NCBI RefSeq assembly: GCF_030122805.1
Contig: NZ_CP126080.1
Location: 439,001 to 503,000 of the forward strand
Reading direction: 5' to 3'
DNA length: 64,000 bases
DNA from: Mesobacillus sp. AQ2
GTDB lineage: Bacteria > Bacillota > Bacilli > Bacillales > Cytobacillaceae
The notes under the pieces were generated by a model that saw nothing but the letters and a program-made list of their open reading frames with translations, was not told where the DNA came from and did not search any database. The translations under genes and the position numbers were made by a program. How positions within the stretch are numbered: position 1 is the stretch's first letter; every line of letters begins with the position of its first letter. Below are positions 9,257 through 16,670 of the stretch, one piece after another.

Positions 9257-9370
9257 TTTTATTTTGGCAGCGGGAAAGCTGTGTGAGTCAAAAATTGAAT
9301 AGTAGATAAGTTCTTCTTTGTGCTGTCCATAAAAAGCGTAGCTTCATTATGGATGAAAGAAGGAATTTGT

Positions 9371-11260
9371 ATGTTAGAACTGAAAGTGCATGGAATAAAA
9401 AAATATATGGAAGCGACGCTGGTCGTGAACAGTTTTACATTGGAAGCTTTTGAAGGGGATAAGGTCGGGATCGTTGGCGCGAATGGCAGCGGCAAAAGCA
9501 CAGTTCTTAAAGTGATTGCCGGGATCGAGAGGATGCATTATTATCCAGGCTATCCGCAGACCTCGAGCCCGGGATATGATGAGGGGCTGATTCATCGCCC
9601 GCGGGGAGCCTCATTTGCTTACCTGGAGCAAATGCCTTCATATCCGGCTGGCTTGAAAGTGATCGATGTGCTGAACCTTGCCTTTGAAGAGGTCCACGGG
9701 ATTGAAAAACAGATGCGCGAGCTAGAGGGGCAGATGCAGGTCTTGGAAGAGGCGGCTCTGGAAAAAGCGCTCAATAAATATAGTGATCTTGTGAATTTAT
9801 ATGAAGCAAGAGGCGGGTACGAACAGGAGGAGAAGCTGAGCAAGGTTTGTACCGGGCTAAAGTTTTCCGAGGACTTTTTACAGAGGGATTTCGATTTGCT
9901 GAGCGGCGGGGAGAAAACGACTGTTGGTCTCGGGAAAATCCTGGTTCACCAGCCGGATATCCTGCTTCTCGATGAGCCGACCAACCATCTTGATATGGAA
10001 TCGATCGAATGGCTGGAGGGCTTTTTGAAAAATTATAAAGCCATCGTGCTGATTGTTTCGCATGACCGGTATTTCCTCGATAACGTTGTGAACAAAATCG
10101 TCGAGATCGAAGACATGGAGACCATCTGCTACAGGGGAAACTATTCAAGTTTTATCAGCCAAAAGGAAGAAAATATGCGGGTGCAATATGAGCAGTTCCG
10201 CGAGCAGCAAAAGAAGGTCAATAAAATGGAGAAGCAGGTGACGAGCCTGCGTGACTGGGCGCTGAGGGCGGACAATAACAAATTTTTCAGGCGCGCGGCA
10301 AGCATCCAGAAGAATCTTGATAAGCTGGAGCGCATTGATAAGCCGGTTTTTGAGCGACGCAACATGAGGCTTCATTTTAACGAAACGATGAGGTCCGGGA
10401 ATGAAACGATCAAGGCGGTTGGTGTTTCTAAGCGGTATGAGGATAAGGTGATTTTTAATGGTGCTGATTTGATGGTCCATTATGGTGAACGAGTGGGTCT
10501 CGTTGGCCCGAATGGGAGCGGAAAGACGACGTTCCTTAAGATGCTTCTCGGCAAGGAACGGCCTGATGCAGGTATGGTTGAATTGGGAGCGAATGTAATG
10601 GCTGCCTATCTGCCTCAGAAGATTGTGTTTGCAAACGAAGAGCTGACCGTGCTTGAATGCTTCCGGGAGGATATCTCGATTGTCGAGGGAAAAGCGCGCG
10701 AGTACCTGGCGAAGTTCATGTTTTATAAAAAGAGTGTCTTCAAAAAAGTGAAAATCCTTTCAGGGGGCGAGCGGATCAGGCTGAAGCTGGCAATGCTGAT
10801 GTTCCAGGATATCAATTTGCTGATCCTCGATGAGCCGACGAACCATCTGGATATTGATTCGATTGAAACCCTTGAGGCCGCTCTTGAGGATTTCAAAGGC
10901 ACGATTTTCTTCATTTCACACGACCGCTATTTTATCAATAAAATCGGAGAGCGCGTGATTGCGGTCGAGGACTTTGGCTTGAAGAGCTATGAGGGGAATT
11001 ACGATGATTATAAAAGGGAGCAGGCCGTAGCCGAGCAGGTTCCTGTTTTAAAGAAGAAAGAGCCGCATCCTGCGAAAGCGGGACCGGATGCAAAGCTCTT
11101 AAAGAAAATCGAAAGCCTGGAAAAAGAAATTTCGGAGCTTGATCTGGTGATGGGTGTTCAACAGGATTATGTCGAGTTGGATCAGTTGTACAGCAGGAAG
11201 CAGCAGCTTAATAACGAACTCGAGCTGGCGATGGAAATGTGGCTTAGTGCCGGGGAGTAA
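9371..11260 (+). CDS. ABC-F family ATPase (ribosome-associated)
   Basis: The 629-residue soluble protein has two ABC ATPase domains and no membrane segments. Walker A motifs are GANGSGKST near residue 37 and GPNGSGKTT near 380, with signatures LSGGEKTT and LSGGERIR and two DEPTNHLD Walker B segments. A charged linker of about 80 residues separates the domains, and a C-terminal coiled coil follows (residues about 570-629), as in YdiF-type members. ABC-F proteins bind the ribosomal E site and either aid translation or protect against antibiotics. ATG 9371 follows AAGGAATTTGT; the open frame extends upstream to 9320 without a site. The leader suggests antibiotic-inducible expression. Confidence 0.9.
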   Translation: MLELKVHGIKKYMEATLVVNSFTLEAFEGDKVGIVGANGSGKSTVLKVIAGIERMHYYPGYPQTSSPGYDEGLIHRPRGASFAYLEQMPSYPAGLKVIDVLNLAFEEVHGIEKQMRELEGQMQVLEEAALEKALNKYSDLVNLYEARGGYEQEEKLSKVCTGLKFSEDFLQRDFDLLSGGEKTTVGLGKILVHQPDILLLDEPTNHLDMESIEWLEGFLKNYKAIVLIVSHDRYFLDNVVNKIVEIEDMETICYRGNYSSFISQKEENMRVQYEQFREQQKKVNKMEKQVTSLRDWALRADNNKFFRRAASIQKNLDKLERIDKPVFERRNMRLHFNETMRSGNETIKAVGVSKRYEDKVIFNGADLMVHYGERVGLVGPNGSGKTTFLKMLLGKERPDAGMVELGANVMAAYLPQKIVFANEELTVLECFREDISIVEGKAREYLAKFMFYKKSVFKKVKILSGGERIRLKLAMLMFQDINLLILDEPTNHLDIDSIETLEAALEDFKGTIFFISHDRYFINKIGERVIAVEDFGLKSYEGNYDDYKREQAVAEQVPVLKKKEPHPAKAGPDAKLLKKIESLEKEISELDLVMGVQQDYVELDQLYSRKQQLNNELELAMEMWLSAGE

Positions 11261-11266
11261 TTGAGA

Positions 11267-11295
11267 GGAAGCATGGTGTTCATGCTTCCCTTTTT
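11267..11295 (+). terminator. Intrinsic terminator
   Basis: A perfect 9-bp stem (GGAAGCATG with CATGCTTCC) with a 5-base loop and T5 lies directly after the ABC-F stop. Confidence 0.85.
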
Positions 11296-11384
11296 AGGTG
11301 GTATAGAGGGAAGGAACAATAATGCAGTCTTAATAGTTAGAATTTTCTATACATTAGTCGAGTATATATGTTATAAAATATATA

Positions 11385-11594
11385 TAGGCACAAAGCTCTA
11401 TTCGGGTTGTGCTTCAGGCGGCTGTCCCAGCAATGTTATCAAAGACTATTGAAAAGCAAGCCGCTGTATGGTGACGGCAAACTGCGGGCTTAGTATCGGG
11501 AGCTTGTCAAAAAGCAGTAAACGGCATCAAACATGAGGCAACTGTCATGGTTAATCGTACTCATGTCAACAAAACGATTATAGGGGGACAAGAA
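11385..11594 (+). promoter_or_regulatory. Long structured leader, class unknown
   Basis: About 210 bases follow a likely -10 element (TATAAA near 11372) and precede a 47-codon gene. Local helices are visible: GCACAA with TTGTGC (11389-11412), GGCGGCT with AGCCGC (11418 to 11464), ACATGAG with CTCATGT (11530 to 11566), and TAATCGT with ACGATTA just before the ribosome binding site. The layout resembles a riboswitch or regulated leader, but it matches no class I can name. Confidence 0.35.
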
Positions 11595-11738
11595 ATGCCT
11601 ACAGAGCCAATGTTCTACGATGGGATCGGAGAAAAAAAACAGGTTACTAGTTCTGCAAACCCGCAGGAAGTCAGCGTCACTCTTACTCCAGAGATTAGAA
11701 AATCCCTCAGCGGCAACCCTTATGTGTTTGTGAAATAG
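11595..11738 (+). CDS. Small uncharacterised protein (47 aa)
   Basis: The ATG at 11595 follows AGGGGGACAAGAA, a strong site. An in-frame ATG at 11547 lacks one. The product is soluble, with a C-terminal segment (EVSVTLTPEIRKSLSGNPYV) that could form a short strand-helix unit. I do not recognise the family. It sits behind an unusually long leader and is followed directly by a terminator and then the first 52-bp repeat array. Confidence 0.6.
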   Translation: MPTEPMFYDGIGEKKQVTSSANPQEVSVTLTPEIRKSLSGNPYVFVK

Positions 11739-11751
11739 GAAGATTGGAGAT

Positions 11752-11780
11752 AGCGTCAGCCATTTGGCTGGCGTTTTTTT
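11752..11780 (+). terminator. Intrinsic terminator
   Basis: GCGTCAGCC pairs with GGCTGGCG through a 4-base loop, followed by T8. It ends the 47-codon gene; the repeat array starts 16 bases later. Confidence 0.8.
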
Positions 11781-11795
11781 TATAGTATTGCCTTT

Positions 11796-12510
11796 GGACA
11801 AGTTTGAGGATAATCGGAGGAAAAGCTGTCAAGGTAAAAGCGGTATTATGACAGGTTTGAGATTTTAAGGAGAAAAGCTGTCAAGAATGGCCTGCAATTT
11901 TGACAGGTTAAAGGCCTCAAGGAGAAAAGCTGTCAAGAAAAGCCCGTAATTAAGACAGGTTTAAGGCCTCAAGGAGAAAAGCTGTCAAGGAAAGTCCGGA
12001 ATCCTGACAGGTTTAAGGTCACAAGGAGAAAAGCTGTCAAGATAAGCCTGTAATTAAGACAGGTACAAGGTCTCAAGGAGAAAAGCTGTCAAGATAAGCC
12101 TGTAATTAAGACAGGGACAAGGTCTCAAGGAGAAAAGTTGTCAAGAAAAGCCCGGAATCCTGACAGGTATAAGGTCACAAGGAGATAAGCTGTCAAGATA
12201 AGCCTGTAATTAAGACAGGTACAAGGTCTCAAGGGGAAAAGCTGTCAAGAAAAGCCCGGAATCTTGACAGGTATAAGGTCACAAGGAGAAAAGCTGTCAA
12301 AAAAAAACTGTAATTAAGACAGGTTTAAGGCCTCAAGGCGAAAAGTTGTCAAGAAAAGCCCGTAATTTTGACAGGTTTAAGGTCTCAAGCAGTAAAGCTG
12401 TCAAGAAAAGCCTGGAATCTTGACATGTATAAGGCCTCAAGGAGAAAAGCTGTCAAGAAAAGCCTGTAATTAAGACAGGGACAAGGTCTCAAGGAGAAAG
12501 GCTGTCAAAA
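11796..12510 (+). repeat. 52-bp tandem array 1 (CTGTCAAG family, 14 arm pairs)
   Basis: Left arms CTGTC(AAGA) start at 11826 and recur every 52 bases without exception to 12502, giving 14 copies. Each is followed about 24 bases later by a right arm (T)TGACAGG or AAGACAGG. Some units are perfect 9-base inverted repeats (CTGTCAAGA and TCTTGACAG). The array opens with a lone right arm and closes with a lone left arm. The segment before each left arm is purine-rich (AAGGAGAAAAG). Units differ by several bases, so this is not a recent expansion. There is no coding frame because 52 is not a multiple of three. Confidence 0.95.
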
Positions 12511-12602
12511 TAGTCATCAAACCACCATTTATTTTTGCACATTCAAATGTTTTTTTCTCTAGCATTAGGTAAAAGTAAGAAAAAGGAAGGTGAGAAACAA
12601 AG

Positions 12603-13091
12603 ATGAGTGTGTTATCGGTGAATGGAAGAGTCGACAAGGGAAAATTAGTGAAGGAGATATTGATTCCGGTGGTTGGCGGCATGGTAACAGGGATGCTTGC
12701 GACGCGGAATGCGAAGGAGAAATACAGGAAGCTGAGGCAGCCTGATTATGCGCCTCCGTCGTGGGTGTTTCCGGTTATGTGGACCGGTCTGTATGCTACG
12801 ATGGGACTTGCTAATTACCGGGTTTCGATGAAAAAGGAACCGACGGCTGCGGCGGAAACCCTTTATGATATCCAGCTCGGATTGAACTTTCTCTGGTCTT
12901 TCTTGTTTTTTAAGTGGAATCTGCGCGGGACGGCTTTTGCGGAGATCGGATTGCTGCTCGGTATGATTACGTTGACAACCTATCAATACTATCAAAAGGA
13001 TAAAATAGCAGGCAGGTTGATGCTGCCTTATATTGCCTGGGTGTCGTACGCTCTTCAGCTCAATTACAGCATGTGGAAGTTAAATAAGTGA
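12603..13091 (+). CDS. tspO: TspO/MBR family tryptophan-rich sensory protein
   Basis: The 162-residue membrane protein has about five helices and the conserved TspO core PDYAPPSWVFPVMWTGLYATMG near residues 42-63. The conserved W and N residues of the family also appear in LNFLWSFLFFKWN. TspO proteins bind porphyrins and similar ligands and take part in stress or tetrapyrrole regulation. ATG 12603 follows GAAGGTGAGAAAC. The gene stands alone between repeat array 1 and a terminator. It has an N-terminal extension of about 15 residues before the first helix, slightly longer than usual. Confidence 0.88.
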   Translation: MSVLSVNGRVDKGKLVKEILIPVVGGMVTGMLATRNAKEKYRKLRQPDYAPPSWVFPVMWTGLYATMGLANYRVSMKKEPTAAAETLYDIQLGLNFLWSFLFFKWNLRGTAFAEIGLLLGMITLTTYQYYQKDKIAGRLMLPYIAWVSYALQLNYSMWKLNK

Positions 13092-13118
13092 GAGGGCATT
13101 GATTCAGCCCTCTTTTTT
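13091..13118 (+). terminator. Intrinsic terminator
   Basis: AGAGGGC pairs with GCCCTCT, followed by T6, directly at the tspO stop codon. Confidence 0.85.
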
Positions 13119-13247
13119 CTAAATTTTATGCAACTTTTCTAACTATTATCCGTCTAAAATAATAGACTGCCAATCTTTGGCTGATTAAAAGTTTGCTAGA
13201 TTGGGAATACTATTTCTAACAACAAATTAAAACGGAGGTAGATTACA

Positions 13248-13355
13248 ATGAAACAAATCACTGAGTTTATGAATGAAGAAGGTTTTGAGCTTAAAGGTTA
13301 TCTTTCTCAACTATTTGAAGAAGCATCTGATAAAAAAGACGAGAAGAAACGCTGA
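13248..13355 (+). CDS. Small charged protein (35 aa)
   Basis: The ATG follows AACGGAGGTAGATTACA, a strong site. The peptide starts MKQITEFMNEEGFELKGYLS and ends in a lysine- and glutamate-rich tail (SDKKDEKKR). It is probably helical and cytoplasmic. The stop lies inside the 5' arm of its own terminator, a compact arrangement that supports a real transcript. I do not recognise a family. Confidence 0.55.
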   Translation: MKQITEFMNEEGFELKGYLSQLFEEASDKKDEKKR

Positions 13356-13383
13356 TCGCAGCAGGCTGATCAGCGTTTTTTTA
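13349..13383 (+). terminator. Intrinsic terminator
   Basis: A 9-bp perfect stem ACGCTGATC with GATCAGCGT is followed by T7. The 5' arm contains the stop codon of the 35-residue gene. Confidence 0.85.
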
Positions 13384-13506
13384 TTTGCTCCAAAACTTCA
13401 TCGATTTTGCGTGATCTTCTGGTGATTCATCGATATGCTTCCACAAGAGTTTTCCTTCGGCTGAATAGAGCCATGTTCCTCCCTGGATGTAGACATCCCT
13501 TTTTGT
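13381..13506 (-). pseudogene. 3' remnant of a peroxiredoxin-like gene
   Basis: Read on the minus strand this encodes RDVYIQGGTWLYSAEGKLLW followed by KHIDESPEDHAKSMKFWSK and a TAA at 13381-13383. It looks like the C-terminal end of an AhpC/TSA-fold (peroxiredoxin-like) protein, where a GGT-F/W strand is followed by a DEHP-type helix. The upstream frame (towards 13530) stays open but has no ribosome binding site and no recognisable N-terminal domain or catalytic cysteine motif. The gene was probably cut by deletion. Confidence 0.45.
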
Positions 13507-13567
13507 AAAGCATAAAAGTTTGGATACTGTCGAAAAAAGTTTTTGCAATTTTATGAAAACAAAGCAT

Positions 13568-13595
13568 AAAATAAACTAAACAGTCGGTTTATTTT
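13568..13595 (+). promoter_or_regulatory. Palindromic operator upstream of GNAT gene
   Basis: AAAATAAAC (13568-13576) and GTTTATTTT (13587-13595) form a 9-base inverted repeat around a 10-base centre containing ACAGTCG. The arrangement resembles TetR/AcrR-family operators. It overlaps the likely -10 region just before the GNAT ribosome binding site. No TetR gene is in the window. Confidence 0.4.
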
Positions 13596-13618
13596 ATAAA
13601 GAAAAGAGGAGATTCTTC

Positions 13619-14503
13619 ATGAAAGTTGAGATCAAAAGACTGAGTGATTGTCCGTTAAAAGACGGGGTGGAAGCCTATAATCGAGGGTTTGAGGGTTATT
13701 TTTACGACCAGTCGAAAACGATAGAGACATTCGCGAACCGTTTTGGGCTAGATGGTATTTCTCCGGAGCACTCGGTGATTGCTTACTATGAAGGCAGGCC
13801 TGCCGGGATTGTGCTGAGCGGCATCAAGAAGATTAATGGTGAAGTGATTGCCTGGAATGGAGGGACCGGGATCGCGAAGGAGCTGCGGGGAAAAGGTATC
13901 GGAAAGCAGTTGATGAATGCGGCATTGGATATTTACCGTGAGAATAAGGTGAAGTACGCAACTCTCGAGGCGATCTCAAGAAATGAAGATGCCATTCAAC
14001 TATATCAATCTCTTGGTTTTAGGCTGGTGAAAAAGCTGAAATTCCTCCAGTACAATGAGCCATTTCCAGCAGGTACTTTGGATGCCACTCCTAACTATCA
14101 AGTCGAGCATGTGGCACCAAATGAATTGAGTCAGATCCATTTTTACCGCAATAAAACTCCTTGGCAAAACCACAAGGATAATGTCAACGGTGGAAATGCG
14201 GTCATCCTGCGTGATGAACAGAACGAGATTGCCGGTTACTCTCTTTTTAAAAAGTTTTATAAAGAGGGAGAAGTGGCAAACATCGGGCTGCTGCAGCTGG
14301 AAGTGGCAGAAGCCCGTGAAGACCGGGCTGATGTGATGAAAACGCTGCTGAAGCACTCTTTCTCGCCGCTGGACCGGTCATTCAAAAAGACGACGGTCAA
14401 TACGCCAGAAGAAGATGCTGAGTTATTAGAGTTATTAACCGCTATTGGATTCAAACAGTGGGAAGAACAGGTATGGATGATCAAAGAGGTTCACAATTCT
14501 TAA
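13619..14503 (+). CDS. GNAT family N-acetyltransferase, two-domain
   Basis: The 294-residue protein has an N-terminal GNAT domain. The acetyl-CoA loop is in GIAKELRGKGIGKQLMNAAL near residues 84-103, and the usual YQSLGFR segment follows near 129. The second half (about 155-294) lacks a clear acetyl-CoA loop and may be a degenerate second GNAT or substrate domain. It transfers an acetyl group to an unknown amine. ATG 13619 follows AAAGAGGAGATTCTTC. It is a single gene behind a palindromic operator-like site. Confidence 0.8.
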   Translation: MKVEIKRLSDCPLKDGVEAYNRGFEGYFYDQSKTIETFANRFGLDGISPEHSVIAYYEGRPAGIVLSGIKKINGEVIAWNGGTGIAKELRGKGIGKQLMNAALDIYRENKVKYATLEAISRNEDAIQLYQSLGFRLVKKLKFLQYNEPFPAGTLDATPNYQVEHVAPNELSQIHFYRNKTPWQNHKDNVNGGNAVILRDEQNEIAGYSLFKKFYKEGEVANIGLLQLEVAEAREDRADVMKTLLKHSFSPLDRSFKKTTVNTPEEDAELLELLTAIGFKQWEEQVWMIKEVHNS

Positions 14504-14605
14504 CAATCCTTTTCAATATATTTACAACTCCTTAAAACCCCATTAATAACTCTCTAGTAATCTTGTACTTGTAGCAACGGACATCATATTAGGGGGAATT
14601 ATGGA

Positions 14606-15577
14606 ATGAAGGGTTTTAAAAAGTTAGCGATGTTTACAATGCTTGCTGGAGTAATGGCTTTCGGAACAGCTTGTTCGGATGGTGAAAGCAACGCTGAAGC
14701 AAAGAATGGATCTAATGGAAATGAAACTCAACTTGAAGGCAGCGTAGTGATTGATGGTTCTGGTACGGTTTATCCATTCATGGCTAAAATGGCTGAAAAC
14801 TACATGGGCAAGCAGGAAGATGTTTCTGTGGAAGTAAGCCGCTCAGGGACTTCGGCTGGTTTCAAGAAATTCCTTGTTGAAAATGGAACAGACTATAACG
14901 ATGCATCTCGCCAGATCAAAGACGAAGAAAAGGCAAAAGCTGAAGAGCTTGGCATCGATGTAAAAGAAATGAAGGTCGCTTTGGATGGTTTGACGATTGT
15001 CATCAATAAGGACAATGAATGGGCGAAGGAATTGACGAAAGAAGAAGTCATCGACATCTTCCTTGCTGAAGGCGGCAAGAAGAAATGGTCTGATGTACGC
15101 CCTGATTTCCCGGATGAAGCCATCAACACATATGGCCCGAATGAAAACCATGGCACATACGAATTCATGTTTGAAAATATTTTAGAAGAAAAAGACCTGG
15201 TTGAAGGCATCAACCTGCAACAGGATTATTCAACACTGGTTGATCTTGTTTCCAAGGATAAGAACGGCATTGGATTCTTCGGCTACGGATATTATGCGAA
15301 CAACAAAGATAAATTGGCAGCAGTGAACGTCGATTTCGGCAACGGACCTGTTGAACCATCTCTTTCAACGATCAAGGAAGATGGCGAATACGGACCATTC
15401 ACACGCCCAGTGTTCACATACTTGAATGTAAACATGGCTAAAGAGAAGGCCCAAGTACTTGACTACGCATTCTACACTATGAAAAATGCACAGGAAGTCG
15501 CATCGGAAACTGGTTTCGCACCATTGACAGATGAAGACATCCAGGGAACATTAACTGAACTGGAAGAACTGAAATAA
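14606..15577 (+). CDS. pstS: Phosphate ABC transporter substrate-binding lipoprotein PstS
   Basis: The 323-residue protein begins with a lipoprotein signal peptide ending at Cys23 (FGTAC). It continues with the PstS core: VVIDGSGTVYPFMAKMAE, VEVSRSGTSAGFKKF, and YGPNENHGTYEFMFENIL. These are the phosphate-binding Ser/Thr/Asp loops of the family. It would sit on the outer face of the membrane and deliver phosphate to PstCAB. No pstC, pstA or pstB follows; a terminator lies right after the stop, so this copy is an orphan. ATG 14606 follows AGGGGGAATTATGGA. Confidence 0.87.
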   Translation: MKGFKKLAMFTMLAGVMAFGTACSDGESNAEAKNGSNGNETQLEGSVVIDGSGTVYPFMAKMAENYMGKQEDVSVEVSRSGTSAGFKKFLVENGTDYNDASRQIKDEEKAKAEELGIDVKEMKVALDGLTIVINKDNEWAKELTKEEVIDIFLAEGGKKKWSDVRPDFPDEAINTYGPNENHGTYEFMFENILEEKDLVEGINLQQDYSTLVDLVSKDKNGIGFFGYGYYANNKDKLAAVNVDFGNGPVEPSLSTIKEDGEYGPFTRPVFTYLNVNMAKEKAQVLDYAFYTMKNAQEVASETGFAPLTDEDIQGTLTELEELK

Positions 15578-15586
15578 GGAAGTGAA

Positions 15587-15619
15587 AGAAGAATGGGGGC
15601 GTCCCTGTTCTTCTTTTTT
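15587..15619 (+). terminator. Intrinsic terminator
   Basis: GAAGAATGGGGG pairs imperfectly with CCCTGTTCTTC and is followed by T6. It closes the monocistronic pstS unit. Confidence 0.75.
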
Positions 15620-15628
15620 AATGGGCAA

Positions 15629-15657
15629 AAAAATAACAGTGAGATCCACTGTTATTT
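15629..15657 (-). terminator. Terminator of the CBO0543 relic
   Basis: AAATAACAGTG and its complement CACTGTTATTT form an 11-bp stem with T7 on the minus-strand side. It overlaps the last codons of the relic gene. Confidence 0.75.
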
Positions 15658-15959
15658 GCCTTCCAATGCCGCCATGGGTTTATGGCGCTTTTGGGTGTTA
15701 TTGGGCAGCCGTTCGATGGCAGAAAGTAGGGAACTTTTTTCCTCATCAGGCTGATATCAAATGTCCTGAATAGGGATACAGGATACTTAGGGTAGCCTTT
15801 TTTCACGAGCAGGTTATCAAGGATGGAGGCTATATAGCTTTTTAAAAAGAAGATCAGCATCCAGTCTTTGACAGGCGGTTTCCGCATCAGCCTGTAAAAA
15901 GCCAGGATGCCAATGGCCAATAGGGCCCTAAGTGTGTTCTGTTCTGCTTTCCTCTTCAA
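15652..15959 (-). pseudogene. Decayed CBO0543-family membrane protein
   Basis: The first part, from a TTG at 15959 with a GGAGGTGG site, encodes a CBO0543-like N-terminus (KDWMLIFFLKSYIASILDNL, KYPVSLFRTFDISLM). The frame then goes out of register. In another frame a plausible C-terminus is found (AIERLPNNTQKRHKPMAALE, stop TAA at 15652-15654) ending inside a terminator. The membrane-helix middle is missing. I read this as one gene with an internal deletion and frameshift. An open frame continues to 15618 but is out of the original phase. Confidence 0.55.
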
Positions 15960-16038
15960 AGCAGCCACCTCCAAAGTGATTTTTGTTAACCAGCTCACAG
16001 CTATTTTGTATCTTGTCTACTTTTACGTTATTCGATGA

Positions 16039-16067
16039 TTGTCAATAGGGCTTCTTGGTTATACTAA
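16039..16067 (+). promoter_or_regulatory. Sigma-A-like promoter
   Basis: TTGTCA (16039-16044), a 17-base spacer, and TACTAA (16062-16067) lie 38 bases before the CBO0543 gene. Confidence 0.45.
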
Positions 16068-16104
16068 GTTCGATTTCCTTTATTTGTAAAAAAGAGGAGA
16101 ATTT

Positions 16105-16635
16105 ATGGTAAATACAATTTATGGGCTGGTTTGGGCAGGCATATTAGTGAAATGGGGAGACTGGAAGAACTGGAGAAAGTACTATCCAACCGTTCTCTTT
16201 TTTATTCTGGGCGACTTTCTCTACATGTACTTATTATCCGATCATTATCCAATGTGGAAGTATAATCCTTCACCCGGGGATGAAGGTGCTGGAATCACGA
16301 ATACCCATATTTCTTTTTCCATCATGGCGATCAAGTATCCGGCCACATGCCTGGCTTATTTGGCGCATTTTCCGAGGCATGGGATCATAAAAAAAATTCT
16401 TTATTATCTTGCATGGGTGGTTGTCTATTTTGTGAATGAGCTGGTAGACATTAATTTTCAGCTGATAAAATACTTCAATGGCTGGAACTTGTGGTGGTCT
16501 GCGTTATTCAATTCGGTCATGTTCCTTATTTTAAAGCTTCATTTTCACAATCCATTGTTTGCCTGGATAGCCTCTGCGGTGTTTATATTGTTTTTATGGA
16601 ATCAGTTTGATGTGCCGGGAAGTGTCTTTCGGTGA
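16105..16635 (+). CDS. CBO0543 family membrane protein
   Basis: The 176-residue protein has about five hydrophobic helices. It carries the W-x-Y motif region PMWKYNPSPGDEGAGITNTH and the segment WVVVYFVNELVDINFQLIKY, both typical of the CBO0543 family of unknown function, which is common in Bacillaceae. It begins at an ATG after AGAGGAGAATTT. It is convergent with a second family member whose end shares the same terminator, and a decayed third copy lies just upstream on the other strand. Confidence 0.75.
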   Translation: MVNTIYGLVWAGILVKWGDWKNWRKYYPTVLFFILGDFLYMYLLSDHYPMWKYNPSPGDEGAGITNTHISFSIMAIKYPATCLAYLAHFPRHGIIKKILYYLAWVVVYFVNELVDINFQLIKYFNGWNLWWSALFNSVMFLILKLHFHNPLFAWIASAVFILFLWNQFDVPGSVFR

Positions 16636-16670
16636 AGGCCCGAATCCTTATGTAGAATCGGGCCTTCTTT
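16634..16670 (+). terminator. Bidirectional terminator
   Basis: GAAGGCCCGA and TCGGGCCTTC form a 10-bp stem with T-rich flanks between convergent CBO0543 genes. Confidence 0.8.

Larger units (their letters stand above)
9009..9262 (+). promoter_or_regulatory. Attenuator leader of the ABC-F gene
   Basis: The region holds a 7-codon upstream ORF (9035-9058), a later segment that can pair with that ORF, and an intrinsic terminator about 115 bases before the ABC-F start. TCTAATTGC (9047-9055, inside the ORF) is the exact complement of GCAATTAGA (9147-9155), and TG at 9056-9057 extends the helix by a wobble and a GC pair. A ribosome stalled on the ORF would block this helix. Such leaders control several Firmicute ABC-F resistance genes. 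I did not find the competing anti-terminator arm by eye. Confidence 0.6.

Noticed and set aside
11385..11545. c-di-GMP or SAM riboswitch identity for the leader at 11.4 kb
   Set aside because: A short CACAAAGC string resembles part of the c-di-GMP-I core, but the second conserved half and receptor are missing.
11796..12510. Array 1 and its relatives as CRISPR arrays
   Set aside because: There is no invariant direct repeat separated by unique spacers; the whole 52-base unit is repeated with scattered changes, and no cas gene is present.
15582..15773. Plus-strand frame after pstS
   Set aside because: It runs through two terminators and the antisense of the CBO0543 relic; no site or homology is apparent.
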